This document shows, piece after piece, positions 5,910 to 12,891 of a stretch of 14,315 bases of DNA. Numbering within the stretch: position 1 is the first letter of the stretch; each line of letters starts with the position of its first letter. The stretch covers positions 2,691 to 17,005 of the forward strand of contig PMXH01000489.1 of NCBI GenBank assembly GCA_003165855.1. The letters are read 5' to 3'. A program made the translations under genes and the position numbers. The DNA is from Acidobacteriaceae bacterium (GTDB lineage: Bacteria; Acidobacteriota; Terriglobia; Terriglobales; Acidobacteriaceae). The notes beneath the pieces are model-generated. The model searched no databases, was not told the origin of the DNA, and saw only the letters and a program-made list of their open reading frames with translations.

Positions 5910-6734
5910 CTAACTAAACGCCAATTCTTTGGCTCTCTGGGTGGCCTTCACAACGGCCTTGATGAGGGTTACTCGTAACTTACCTTCCTCAAGTTCCATG
6001 ATTCCGTCGATGGTGCAGCCCGCAGGTGTAGTCACAGCGTCTTTGAGCAGGGCGGGGTGATCGCCGGTTTCCAGAACAACTCGAGCAGCCCCCATGGTCA
6101 TTTGGGCCGCCAAGAGTGTAGCGACATCTCTGGGGAGACCCACTTTTACGCCAGCCTCGGCTAGCGACTCCAGGATGATGTAGATATAGGCGGGCCCGCT
6201 TGCGGAAAGGCCTGTGACCGCATCCATGTGTTTCTCGTCCACCACCACGGTTCGGCCGACCACATCGAACATGCTGCAAGTCAAAGCGACGTGTCCGGCG
6301 TCAGCATATTTACCCTTACACACGCCTGTCATACCGCTGCCGATGAAGCAAGGGGTGTTAGGCATTGCCCGGATGACCGGGACGTTTTCGGGAAGCCAGC
6401 TTTCAATCATGGAGGTCGGAACTGATGCCGCGACCGAGACGATCAACTGGGCGGGAGTGATTTGCCCGCGGATTTCGCGCATAACCTCCTGGACGACTTG
6501 CGGCTTTACCGCGACCAGAATGATGTCCGCACCCTTGGCTGCGGCTGCGTTATCGGTTCCAACCTGGATACCCAGCTTGGCGGCAAGCATCTTCGCTCGC
6601 TCTTCATGTTGCACAGTTGCTGAGGTTAGAGCTGCCGAGAGCAAGCCATTCTTAAGCATCGCCTGGAGCAGGATACTGCCCATTTTCCCGGCTCCCAGAA
6701 CCGCTACACGTTTTTCCCGGAGATCGTGTCCCAT
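5910..6734 (-). CDS. proC: Pyrroline-5-carboxylate reductase
   Basis: Catalyses the last step of proline synthesis, NAD(P)H-dependent reduction of 1-pyrroline-5-carboxylate to L-proline, in the cytoplasm. The 274-residue length is typical. Seen are an N-terminal Rossmann motif (VAVLGAGKMGS, ~10-20), VAVKPQVV, RAMPNTP, the SASGPAYIYIILESLAEAGV catalytic/dimer helix region, and the C-terminal DAVTTPAGCTIDGIMELEEG signature. All are hallmark P5CR features with no visible damage. The ATG at 6734 has only a weak upstream ribosome site. It lies on the minus strand between two plus-strand EPS blocks and is functionally unrelated to them, apparently a housekeeping gene interrupting the locus. A weak -10-like TATACA is found on its upstream side around 6856-6861 (minus strand). 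Confidence 0.96.
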   Translation of the reverse strand: MGHDLREKRVAVLGAGKMGSILLQAMLKNGLLSAALTSATVQHEERAKMLAAKLGIQVGTDNAAAAKGADIILVAVKPQVVQEVMREIRGQITPAQLIVSVAASVPTSMIESWLPENVPVIRAMPNTPCFIGSGMTGVCKGKYADAGHVALTCSMFDVVGRTVVVDEKHMDAVTGLSASGPAYIYIILESLAEAGVKVGLPRDVATLLAAQMTMGAARVVLETGDHPALLKDAVTTPAGCTIDGIMELEEGKLRVTLIKAVVKATQRAKELAFS

Positions 6735-7082
6735 AGAGTTACTTTACGCTCCAATCAATTCCGATTCAGTTCGCGCGCCGCGGGTGGACCAAACGGCTTT
6801 GCGGAGACATCCCGCAATTGAAGATTCCCACCGAAATAAAGCCGTCGGGACTGCCATTGTATACGCAGCATGGCGGGGAACGGCGTAGAAATCCCTGGGC
6901 GGGGAGAGTTCCGAAGTAACCCGCAAACCTCCGGACATCCTTCGACCGCGGGGAGGCTGAAGCATCAGGTTTTGATGCGAGAGGCACTCCCGTAGAGACT
7001 TTCTTCTCTAGGAAATTAGGCTACTTGCAGGGTCTTGCAAGGGTCGCGTACCATCGGTTCACTTTTGCTGTAAGTCCTGTAC

Positions 7083-7114
7083 TCCCCCTTAGTTCGTAAG
7101 CAATATCCCCCTTA
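7083..7114. repeat. 9-bp direct repeat TCCCCCTTA at 23-bp spacing
   Basis: TCCCCCTTA occurs at 7083-7091 and 7106-7114. The start-to-start distance of 23 bp is roughly two helical turns, which would place two regulator subunits on the same DNA face. It lies upstream of the operon leader. The regulator is unknown. Confidence 0.35.
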
Positions 7115-7238
7115 ACGCTGGTGACACTGCTGGTCGAGGAATGCGGGAACGAATAGGCAGAAATCTGCATACTGCCCTCCGCTGCAATCACAGTGGAAGC
7201 AACGATGGGGATCAAAGTTTCCTTTTAGGTGTTTGTTT

Positions 7239-7427
7239 TTGAATACGTTAGATGAAGGTCACTTGCGCCAATGGGTGAATAACTGTTTTGGCCGGGCGAA
7301 TGCTCCCTACCGGAAGTAACGGGTTCAGCCTTGTCCTTATCGCAGCAGAATACTGCGAACCGTAACAGATTCCACTGGCAGCAACAGTCATTTCCCGAGT
7401 CATGAATGTGACTCAGAGGGCGGAGCT
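7239..7427 (+). promoter_or_regulatory. Operon leader with a second copy of the 24-nt element
   Basis: 7404-7427 (GAATGTGACTCAGAGGGCGG then AGCT) matches the 24 bases directly before the nusG-paralogue ATG, with two substitutions. Here it is followed by GTAG rather than a start codon, and the first gene begins 100 bases later, so its conservation is not explained by a ribosome site. Collinear short matches to 3562-3634 lie upstream. It is a candidate cis element through which the two units are co-regulated, for example a site where the NusG paralogue is recruited; inference only. Confidence 0.5.
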
Positions 7428-7487
7428 GTAGCTGAGATCGAAGTTCAGCTTGCACCGCATCTTAACGCGACTTTAAACCGGAGGAAT

Positions 7488-7517
7488 TTGGTAACGTTCC
7501 AACCGGCATATACCTGA
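7488..7517 (+). other. Possible nine-codon leader peptide
   Basis: TTG at 7488 follows GGAGG (7480-7484, spacing 3) and would encode MVTFQPAYT, ending in a TGA (7515-7517) that overlaps the GAGGAGG ribosome site of the next gene. Such an arrangement could couple translation. The short spacing and TTG start make it weak. Confidence 0.15.
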
Positions 7518-7526
7518 GGAGGATCC

Positions 7527-7703
7527 ATGAAAGTTCTTCGTTCTGCCACCCGCAACCTGAGAGTCGCGGGAGAACTGTTTTCATTCTTCGGAAGCCGGCG
7601 CTGGTGGATCGTGCCGATCATTTTGGTGTTGTTCCTGCTGGGTGCGTTTATTGTTGTGGCACAAAGCTCGTCTCTCGCGCCCTTCATTTACACGATGTTC
7701 TAA
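7527..7703 (+). CDS. Small membrane protein, DUF5989-like
   Basis: A 58-residue protein with a strong ribosome site (GAGGAGG, 5 nt before the ATG). It has a basic N-terminus (MKVLRSATRNLRVAGELFSF), a GSRRWW boundary and one membrane helix at ~27-46 (WIVPIILVLFLLGAFIVVAQ), and ends SSSLAPFIYTMF. The size, the E-L-F-x-F segment, the RRWW boundary and the SLAPFIYT ending fit the DUF5989 family of tiny proteins found beside NodU/TobZ-type carbamoyltransferases and SGNH hydrolases in Gram-negative bacteria (family knowledge, recalled, not searched). Its molecular role is not known; the context suggests a membrane anchor or partner for the carbamoylation machinery. It is the first gene of a plus-strand run through the end of the window. 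Confidence 0.85.
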   Translation: MKVLRSATRNLRVAGELFSFFGSRRWWIVPIILVLFLLGAFIVVAQSSSLAPFIYTMF

Positions 7704-7733
7704 GACCAGGGAAACGTCGTGGTTTTCTGCTCC

Positions 7734-7781
7734 GAGCCGCAGACTAGAACCTCTGGCTTGGAGCTGGATCGGCGGCGGCTC
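7734..7781 (+). repeat. Intercistronic inverted repeat GAGCCGC / GCGGCTC
   Basis: Perfect 7-bp GC-rich arms (7734-7740 and 7775-7781) separated by 34 bases between the DUF5989-like and SGNH genes. No T-tract follows, so it is more likely a transcript stem that tunes relative expression or stability than a terminator. Confidence 0.3.
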
Positions 7782-7810
7782 ACAGGGTAATCGAAACGGA
7801 TAATTTGAAA

Positions 7811-8893
7811 ATGGCCACAAAGAAACACAGGTTCCTCAAGGGTATCGGGATTTTTCTAGCGATCTGTTTGGTTGCGGAGCTCGGCCTGCGGTTGTTCGGG
7901 TACGGAAGCTACACGGTTTACCGTCCGGACGAGCGCTTGCTGTGGGTCCCTGAACCTGGGCGCACGCTTACGGTGGTCAACCATCTGCCCATCACAATCA
8001 ATGATCAGGGCTTCCGTTATCCATTCGATTTGAAGCCGAAACACGGAGATGAATTTCGCATTATTGCCTTTGGCGACTCTGCCACTCAGGGCTGGGGAGT
8101 GGATGATCACTCCCATTACAGCGCCGTCCTGGAGAGCCTGCTGAACCGTGAAAACTGCAAGCAGGAGCATTTCCAGGTGGTTTCGGCCGGGGTCAATGCC
8201 TATCCCAATTCGCTGGTAGCCGAGAAGCTCAAGGAAGTGCTGGAAGACAACGCGGTCCAACCCGATATCGCCATCGTCGCGTATAGCCACAACAGCAATT
8301 TCGAGAAGCTGGTCAAGCTGCAGGGCGAGGCGCGGGAGAAGTTCTTGCACCGGGTGGAGTTCAAGGCGATCGTGCGCCGAAGCGCGCTGTACAACTTCCT
8401 GATCGAAGGCGTTTTGCGCAGGATCGCTTATTACCAACTACGGCATTTAGTCATGGCCGGCACGCTCGACACCTTGAACGGAATGGATAACCTGGACATG
8501 GACCAGTTCAATCAGGGATTACAGCAAAGCCTGGAGTTGACTCGGGCGCGGCACGTGCAAATGGTGCTTTTGTTATTGGGCTCCGATGGGCAAACCCCAA
8601 GCACCGAGATGCATCCCTTCCAGAAGGCGATGCTGCAATTCGCGGAGACCCATCATGTGCCTCTGGTAAATATGATTCCCGTCATCAGCGGCAAGAATCA
8701 GGCGGAGATGTTCATGGATCCCGCACATCCCACGGCTGCGGGGCATCAAGTAATCGCCGGCCAATTGCTGCAGACGATCCACAATCTTGCTCCCTACCAG
8801 GCCGCCTGCGGCGAGACGGACCAGACGCCGGCAAAGGTTCAGTCCACTTCAACGGTTACTCCGCAATCGGCCGGGAAAAGCAACGCGCAGTAG
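7811..8893 (+). CDS. Membrane-anchored SGNH/GDSL hydrolase-like protein
   Basis: A 360-residue protein with an N-terminal signal-anchor helix (~11-28), so the enzymatic part probably faces the periplasm. SGNH blocks are visible: block I IIAFGDSATQGWGV (nucleophile Ser90), block II VSAGVNAYPNS (Gly127), a block III-like AYSHNSNF (~157-164; the canonical GxND is not intact), and block V DPAHPTAAGH (Asp303, His306). These enzymes act as esterases or O-acyl transferases/deacetylases on glycans and lipids; the substrate cannot be read from sequence. The context, between a DUF5989-like peptide and a carbamoyltransferase, suggests a glycan-modifying role. The ATG at 7811 is preferred to the in-frame TTG at 7805; neither has a strong ribosome site (CGGA at 7796-7799). 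The last ~30 residues are Ser/Thr/Gln-rich and probably disordered. Confidence 0.85.
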   Translation: MATKKHRFLKGIGIFLAICLVAELGLRLFGYGSYTVYRPDERLLWVPEPGRTLTVVNHLPITINDQGFRYPFDLKPKHGDEFRIIAFGDSATQGWGVDDHSHYSAVLESLLNRENCKQEHFQVVSAGVNAYPNSLVAEKLKEVLEDNAVQPDIAIVAYSHNSNFEKLVKLQGEAREKFLHRVEFKAIVRRSALYNFLIEGVLRRIAYYQLRHLVMAGTLDTLNGMDNLDMDQFNQGLQQSLELTRARHVQMVLLLLGSDGQTPSTEMHPFQKAMLQFAETHHVPLVNMIPVISGKNQAEMFMDPAHPTAAGHQVIAGQLLQTIHNLAPYQAACGETDQTPAKVQSTSTVTPQSAGKSNAQ

Positions 8894-8966
8894 GTGAGTA
8901 GTTTCCATAATGATAGCCAGTGTGCGATTGAGTCTGCGAATTCTCTGTGAAAGGTAACAATCCCTT

Positions 8967-9182
8967 ATGTTGAAACGAGCTTGGCAAGCATGGAAAGAGC
9001 TGGCCCACAAGATCGGCAATTTTCAGGCTCGCGTTATCCTGACGGTTTTCTACGCCGCTCTGGCGCCCTTTGGGCTTGGAACCCGTTGGTTCTCTGATCC
9101 GTTGCGCATTAAGCGTCTGCCAACTCAATGGCTCGACCATCCTGATGATGCCGGCGACTTACAGCTGGCAAAGAGGCAATAA
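8967..9182 (+). CDS. 71-residue protein of carbamoyltransferase loci, function unknown
   Basis: A small protein with a basic amphipathic start (MLKRAWQAWKELAHKIGNFQ), one hydrophobic segment (~23-38, ARVILTVFYAALAPFG) and a conserved-looking end (RWFSDPLRIKRLPTQWLDHP). Proteins with the IGNFQARV...FYxxxxPFxL...FSDPLR...W pattern are familiar to me from genomes where they sit directly before NodU/TobZ-type carbamoyltransferases; no function is established. AAAGG lies about 12 nt before the ATG. Its TAA (9180-9182) is only 4 nt ahead of the GTG start of the carbamoyltransferase, which indicates translational coupling and a likely partner role. Confidence 0.8.
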   Translation: MLKRAWQAWKELAHKIGNFQARVILTVFYAALAPFGLGTRWFSDPLRIKRLPTQWLDHPDDAGDLQLAKRQ

Positions 9183-9186
9183 AACA

Positions 9187-10971
9187 GTGTATATCCTTGG
9201 AGTTTCCTGCTATTTCCACGACGCGGCCGCTGTGCTCTTGAAAGACGGGGCATTGGTAGCCGCTGCCGAAGAAGAGCGCTTCTCGCGCATCAAGCACGAC
9301 TACGGTTTTCCCACCAAAGCCATCAAGTTCTGCCTGGATCAGGAAGGCTTGAAGGGCGAAGATCTGGATTACGTAGTCTTCTTCGAGAAGCCGTTCCGCA
9401 AACTGGACCGCATCCTGATGATGACGCTACAGACCTATCCGAAGTCGTATAAGGTCTTTCGCGAGTCCATGATCACGTGGATGACGGACAAGCTCTGGGT
9501 AGGCACGAAGCTGCAGACTGAAATTGGGGTCCCCAAGGAGAAGATTCTGTTCTCCGAGCACCACCTTTCGCATGCCGCCAGCGCCTACTTGTGTTCTCCC
9601 TTCGAGGAGTCGGCCATCCTTACGGTGGATGGTGTGGGTGAGTGGGTGACCACAACTTACGGAGTGGGCCGCGGGAACGATATCAAGCTGCAGAAGCAGA
9701 TCGAATTTCCGCACTCGCTCGGCCTGCTGTACAGCGCGTTTACAGCGTTCCTGGGCTTTGAGGTCAACGAAGGCGAGTACAAGGTGATGGGCATGGCCCC
9801 CTACGGAGTGCCACGCTACGTCGATAAAGTCTGGAAGATGATCCAGCAGAACCAGGATGGGTCCTTTGCCCTGGACATGGACTATTTTTCCTTCCACCAC
9901 TCCACCTACAAGACCTACAGCGAAAAGTTCGAAGCATTGTTTGGTGCGCCACGAGCGCCGAAGAGTCTGTTCTTTACGGAAGCCACTGGGTTTCCTCAGT
10001 ACTTCGGGACTGCGCCTGGCAACATGCAGGAACTGTCGAAGCTGAACCAGCATTACGCCGACATTGCCGCCAGCATCCAGAAGGTCACCGAAGAAATGCT
10101 GCTGACCATGGCCAAGCATCTCCGCAAGACGACGGGGATGACGCGGTTGTGCATGGCAGGTGGCGTGGCTCTAAACAGCGTCGCCAACACCCGCATTCTG
10201 AACGAAGCGGGATTCGATGAATTGTACATACAGCCTGCGGCCGGAGACGGCGGCGGAGCGCTGGGCGCAGCCTTGTGGGCCTACAACACGGTGCTTGGCA
10301 AGCCCCGGAACTTCACCATGCAGCATGCTTACTGGGGTCGGGAGAACTCCGATGGCGAGATCAGCGATTTCCTGGTGAAGAACAACATCCCGCACAGCCA
10401 CTTCGATAACGAGGACGAACTGCTGGATCGCGTGGTCGACCAGTTGATCAGCGCAAAGGTAGTGGGTTGGTCGCAGGGCAGGTTTGAGTGGGGGCCACGC
10501 GCGCTCGGGAATCGCAGCATCATCGCCGACCCGCGCAATCCAAACATGAAGGACATCGTGAACGCCAAGATCAAGTTTCGCGAGCCTTACCGGCCGTTTG
10601 CGCCGTCGGTCCTGGCCGAATCGGCGGAAAAGTATTTCGAGCTGCCCAATGCGGCGCATCACTGTCCGGCGCGCTACATGCAGTACGTTGTCCCGGTGCG
10701 AGAGAAGGAGCAGGCGACGCTGCCGGCGATCACGCACGTGGACGGCACCGGACGTCTGCAGACCGTATTCAAAGAGCAGAGCCCACGCTATTACAAGCTG
10801 ATCGAGCGCTTTGGACAAGCCACGGGCGTGCCGGTCATACTTAACACCTCGTTCAATTTGAAGGGCGAGCCCATCGTCAACACTCCCGCGAACGCCTTCA
10901 ACACGTTTTCCAAGAGTGAGATGGACGCTCTGGTTCTGGGCAACTTTATTGTCGACAAGCAGATTGCATAG
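9187..10971 (+). CDS. O-carbamoyltransferase, NodU/CmcH/TobZ family
   Basis: A 594-residue enzyme that uses carbamoyl phosphate and ATP to form carbamoyl-adenylate and then transfers the carbamoyl group to a hydroxyl, here probably on a sugar. The start is set at GTG 9187, because the family begins directly with YILGxSxxxHD; the longer frame from 9070 would overlap the preceding small gene and add 39 unrelated residues. The N-terminal Kae1/ASKHA-like domain shows HD (11-12), EHHLSHAASAY (124-134; metal-binding His), ILTVDGVGEW and MAGGVALNSVAN (323-334). The C-terminal YrdC-like part shows GRFEWGPRALGNRSIIADPR (~431-450), FREPYRPFAPSVL and NTSFNLKGEP (553-562). All key motifs look intact and the length is typical. 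AGAGG lies 11 nt upstream of the GTG. It is cotranscribed with the methyltransferase 9 nt downstream. Confidence 0.94.
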   Translation: MYILGVSCYFHDAAAVLLKDGALVAAAEEERFSRIKHDYGFPTKAIKFCLDQEGLKGEDLDYVVFFEKPFRKLDRILMMTLQTYPKSYKVFRESMITWMTDKLWVGTKLQTEIGVPKEKILFSEHHLSHAASAYLCSPFEESAILTVDGVGEWVTTTYGVGRGNDIKLQKQIEFPHSLGLLYSAFTAFLGFEVNEGEYKVMGMAPYGVPRYVDKVWKMIQQNQDGSFALDMDYFSFHHSTYKTYSEKFEALFGAPRAPKSLFFTEATGFPQYFGTAPGNMQELSKLNQHYADIAASIQKVTEEMLLTMAKHLRKTTGMTRLCMAGGVALNSVANTRILNEAGFDELYIQPAAGDGGGALGAALWAYNTVLGKPRNFTMQHAYWGRENSDGEISDFLVKNNIPHSHFDNEDELLDRVVDQLISAKVVGWSQGRFEWGPRALGNRSIIADPRNPNMKDIVNAKIKFREPYRPFAPSVLAESAEKYFELPNAAHHCPARYMQYVVPVREKEQATLPAITHVDGTGRLQTVFKEQSPRYYKLIERFGQATGVPVILNTSFNLKGEPIVNTPANAFNTFSKSEMDALVLGNFIVDKQIA

Positions 10972-10980
10972 AGGGAACAG

Positions 10981-12030
10981 ATGAACACGGTCGCGACACA
11001 ACCTGCAACGCAAGCCTTATTTGAACGCTCGATTGACGTCTTGGCCTGTCCGTATTGCGGCGGCGGCCTCCGTTATGATGGAGAAAGGATCCATTGCCTG
11101 GGTTGCGACAAGAGCTTCAATGTCGACAGCGGGATTCCGCAACTGTTTGCTCCGCACGATCCGGCACAGCAAAAGGGCGACGTCACGGAAATCGTGAAGG
11201 CTTTCTATGAGGAGAACCCTTTTCCGAATTATGACGACATCGATTCGGAGGCGACTCTGATGGAGAAAGCCACGAGGGGCGTGTTCGCGCGGCTTCTGGG
11301 CGAGCAGATTCCTCAAGGGGCTTTGGTGCTCGAAGTGGGCTGTGGCACCGGACAACTCACGAACTTTCTGGGCATGCACTACAACCGCCGCGTCTTTGGT
11401 TCGGACATGTGCCTGCATTCGCTGCGCCTGGCCAATGGTTTCCGCGAGCGCTGCAGAATCAAGAATGCCGGTTTCACTCAGATGAACCTGTTCCGGCCGG
11501 CGTTTAAGCCCGGCGTTTTCGATTTGGTCGTTTCCAATGGGGTGCTGCACCACACGGCCGATCCGCGGGGCGCGTTCGAGTCCATTGCCCGCCTGGTAAA
11601 GCCTAACGGGGTCATCATCATCGGGCTGTATAACAAGATCGGACGTCTCACCACGGACTTCAAGCGTTTCCTGTTCCGGGTGTCGGCCGATAAACTGAGC
11701 TTCCTCGACGCTCACATGCGGAACAAGAACTATAACCAGGACCGCAAGCGGGCGTGGTTCTACGATCAGTACAAGCATCCTCACGAAAGCAAGCACACTT
11801 ACAGCGAAGTGATCGAGTGGTTTGAATCCAACGGCTTCGAATACTTGTTCAGCATTCCCAAGATCGAGGCGGGAGCGTTCTCCAACGACGAGCAGCTTTT
11901 TGTGAAGCACGACAAAGGAACACGGTTCACCCGCTTCCTCACCGAACTGGAAATGCTGCTGCAGGGCGGAGTCGACGGGGCGTTGTACATCATGATCGGC
12001 CGCAAGCAGGGCGGCAGCCGCTCCGCCTAG
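10981..12030 (+). CDS. SAM-dependent methyltransferase with N-terminal Trm112-like zinc ribbon
   Basis: A 349-residue class I methyltransferase. Residues ~17-57 form a four-Cys zinc-ribbon domain (Cys23, Cys26, Cys39, Cys42; CPYCGGG...CLGCDKSF) resembling Trm112/UPF0434. It is followed by a Rossmann methyltransferase domain with motif I VLEVGCGTG (116-124), an FGSDMCLHSLRLA acidic-loop region and the post-motif VVSNGVLHHTADP. The C-terminal third (~225-345) is less conserved and may bind the acceptor. The FYEENPFPNYDD segment between the domains recurs in this subgroup. The acceptor is probably a sugar or a glycan-linked intermediate, given the operon; an O-linked small molecule cannot be excluded. 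GAGGGA lies 5 nt before the ATG, and only 9 bp separate it from the carbamoyltransferase stop, so the two are coupled. Confidence 0.9.
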   Translation: MNTVATQPATQALFERSIDVLACPYCGGGLRYDGERIHCLGCDKSFNVDSGIPQLFAPHDPAQQKGDVTEIVKAFYEENPFPNYDDIDSEATLMEKATRGVFARLLGEQIPQGALVLEVGCGTGQLTNFLGMHYNRRVFGSDMCLHSLRLANGFRERCRIKNAGFTQMNLFRPAFKPGVFDLVVSNGVLHHTADPRGAFESIARLVKPNGVIIIGLYNKIGRLTTDFKRFLFRVSADKLSFLDAHMRNKNYNQDRKRAWFYDQYKHPHESKHTYSEVIEWFESNGFEYLFSIPKIEAGAFSNDEQLFVKHDKGTRFTRFLTELEMLLQGGVDGALYIMIGRKQGGSRSA

Positions 12031-12108
12031 CGGAAGACGGTTTTGCCTGCGGCGTGCTCTACTAGTTTCGCCAATTGGAAGGACAGCATTCTGACGAGGA
12101 ACAACAAA

Positions 12109-12837
12109 ATGACAAAGTCGATCAAACTTTTATTGTGGCTACTGGTTGCGGCTTCAATGAGCGTGGGGCAGGCAGTGCCGGCGCAAGTCGCTTCCGCCGC
12201 TCCGGAACACTCTTCGAACGCGACTGACACGCATGCCAGCACCGGGGCGGCCAACCCTCAGCTGCAAGAGCGCTACCCGCGCTACCGGATCGAGGCCGGC
12301 GATCAGTTTGATCTGAACTTCGAACTCAGTCCTGAATTCAACCAGCCGGCGGTGGAAGTTCAGCCCGACGGATTTGTCGCCCTGCGCAGCGTCGGCGATG
12401 TTCACGTCGCCGGTCAAACCGTTCCCGAGTTGACAGCAACTCTCCGTCTCGCCTACGGCAAGATCCTCCACGAGCCGCTGATCTCAATCGTCCTTAAGGA
12501 CTTTCAGAAGCCCTACTTTATCGCGGACGGCCAAATCGGCAAGCCGGGTAAATATGACTTGCGTGGCGACACGACGCTGACCCAGGCGATCGCCATTGCC
12601 GGAGGTTTCACGGACAACTCAAGGCACTCGCAAGTCCTGCTTTTCCGCCGCGTCTCCGATCAATGGACCGAGGCTCGGATCATCAACGTCAAGAAAATGG
12701 AGAAACAGGGGAATCTGAAGGAAGATCCGTTTCTCCACCCCGGAGACATGCTCTTTGTGCCCAAGAGCACATACTCCAAGATCCAAAAATATATTCCGAA
12801 CGCGAACATCGGTACGTATATACCCTTAACTCCGTAA
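12109..12837 (+). CDS. Polysaccharide export protein, Wza-like (Poly_export + SLBB)
   Basis: A 242-residue exported protein of the outer-membrane polysaccharide export family. The start at 12109 (AGGA 8 nt upstream) begins a signal peptide (MTKSIKLLLWLLVAASMSVG, cut probably after a later Ala); the in-frame start at 12043 would spoil the signal and has no ribosome site. The Poly_export domain at ~58-135 starts YRIEAGDQFDL and contains PDGFVALRSVGDV. One SLBB-type domain at ~136-195 has GKPGKYDLRGDTTLTQAIAI followed by AGGF. It ends with HPGDMLFVP and a short tail. No lipobox Cys and no C-terminal amphipathic helix like that of E. coli Wza are seen, so this is a short family form. It pairs with the chain-length gene 54 bp downstream. 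Confidence 0.92.
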   Translation: MTKSIKLLLWLLVAASMSVGQAVPAQVASAAPEHSSNATDTHASTGAANPQLQERYPRYRIEAGDQFDLNFELSPEFNQPAVEVQPDGFVALRSVGDVHVAGQTVPELTATLRLAYGKILHEPLISIVLKDFQKPYFIADGQIGKPGKYDLRGDTTLTQAIAIAGGFTDNSRHSQVLLFRRVSDQWTEARIINVKKMEKQGNLKEDPFLHPGDMLFVPKSTYSKIQKYIPNANIGTYIPLTP

Positions 12838-12891
12838 GCCGCCCACCGTACCGGGACCGCGCAGTGCGAACCAGTAAAATCAGGAGTCAAT

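Larger units (their letters stand above)
6735..7526. other. Long intergenic region upstream of the decoration/export operon
   Basis: About 790 bases without a convincing gene. 6735-7000 is the proC upstream side. 7000-7526 is AT-richer and carries a tandem-like TTGCAGGGTC / TTGCAAGGGTC (7025-7045), a 9-bp direct repeat TCCCCCTTA (7083-7091 and 7106-7114), and the leader module 7239-7427 shared with the nusG paralogue. A minus-strand TTG-started frame at 7215-7021 (64 residues) has AAGGA before it but no recognisable family or strong codon bias. The length suggests a long 5' leader for the 7527 operon. Confidence 0.6.

Noticed and set aside
7021..7215. 64-residue minus-strand frame with TTG start and AAGGA upstream
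   Set aside because: No recognised family, weak codon bias and overlap with direct repeats; plausible but not supported enough to call a gene.
9070..9186. Longer N-terminus for the carbamoyltransferase from 9070
   Set aside because: It would overlap the 71-residue gene by 113 bases and add residues unlike the family, which starts at YILGxS; GTG 9187 fits.
10171..11910. Long minus-strand frames opposite the carbamoyltransferase and methyltransferase (280 and 297 residues)
   Set aside because: They are the antisense of strongly conserved genes, with Arg/Val/Leu/His-rich translations and no domain; shadows.
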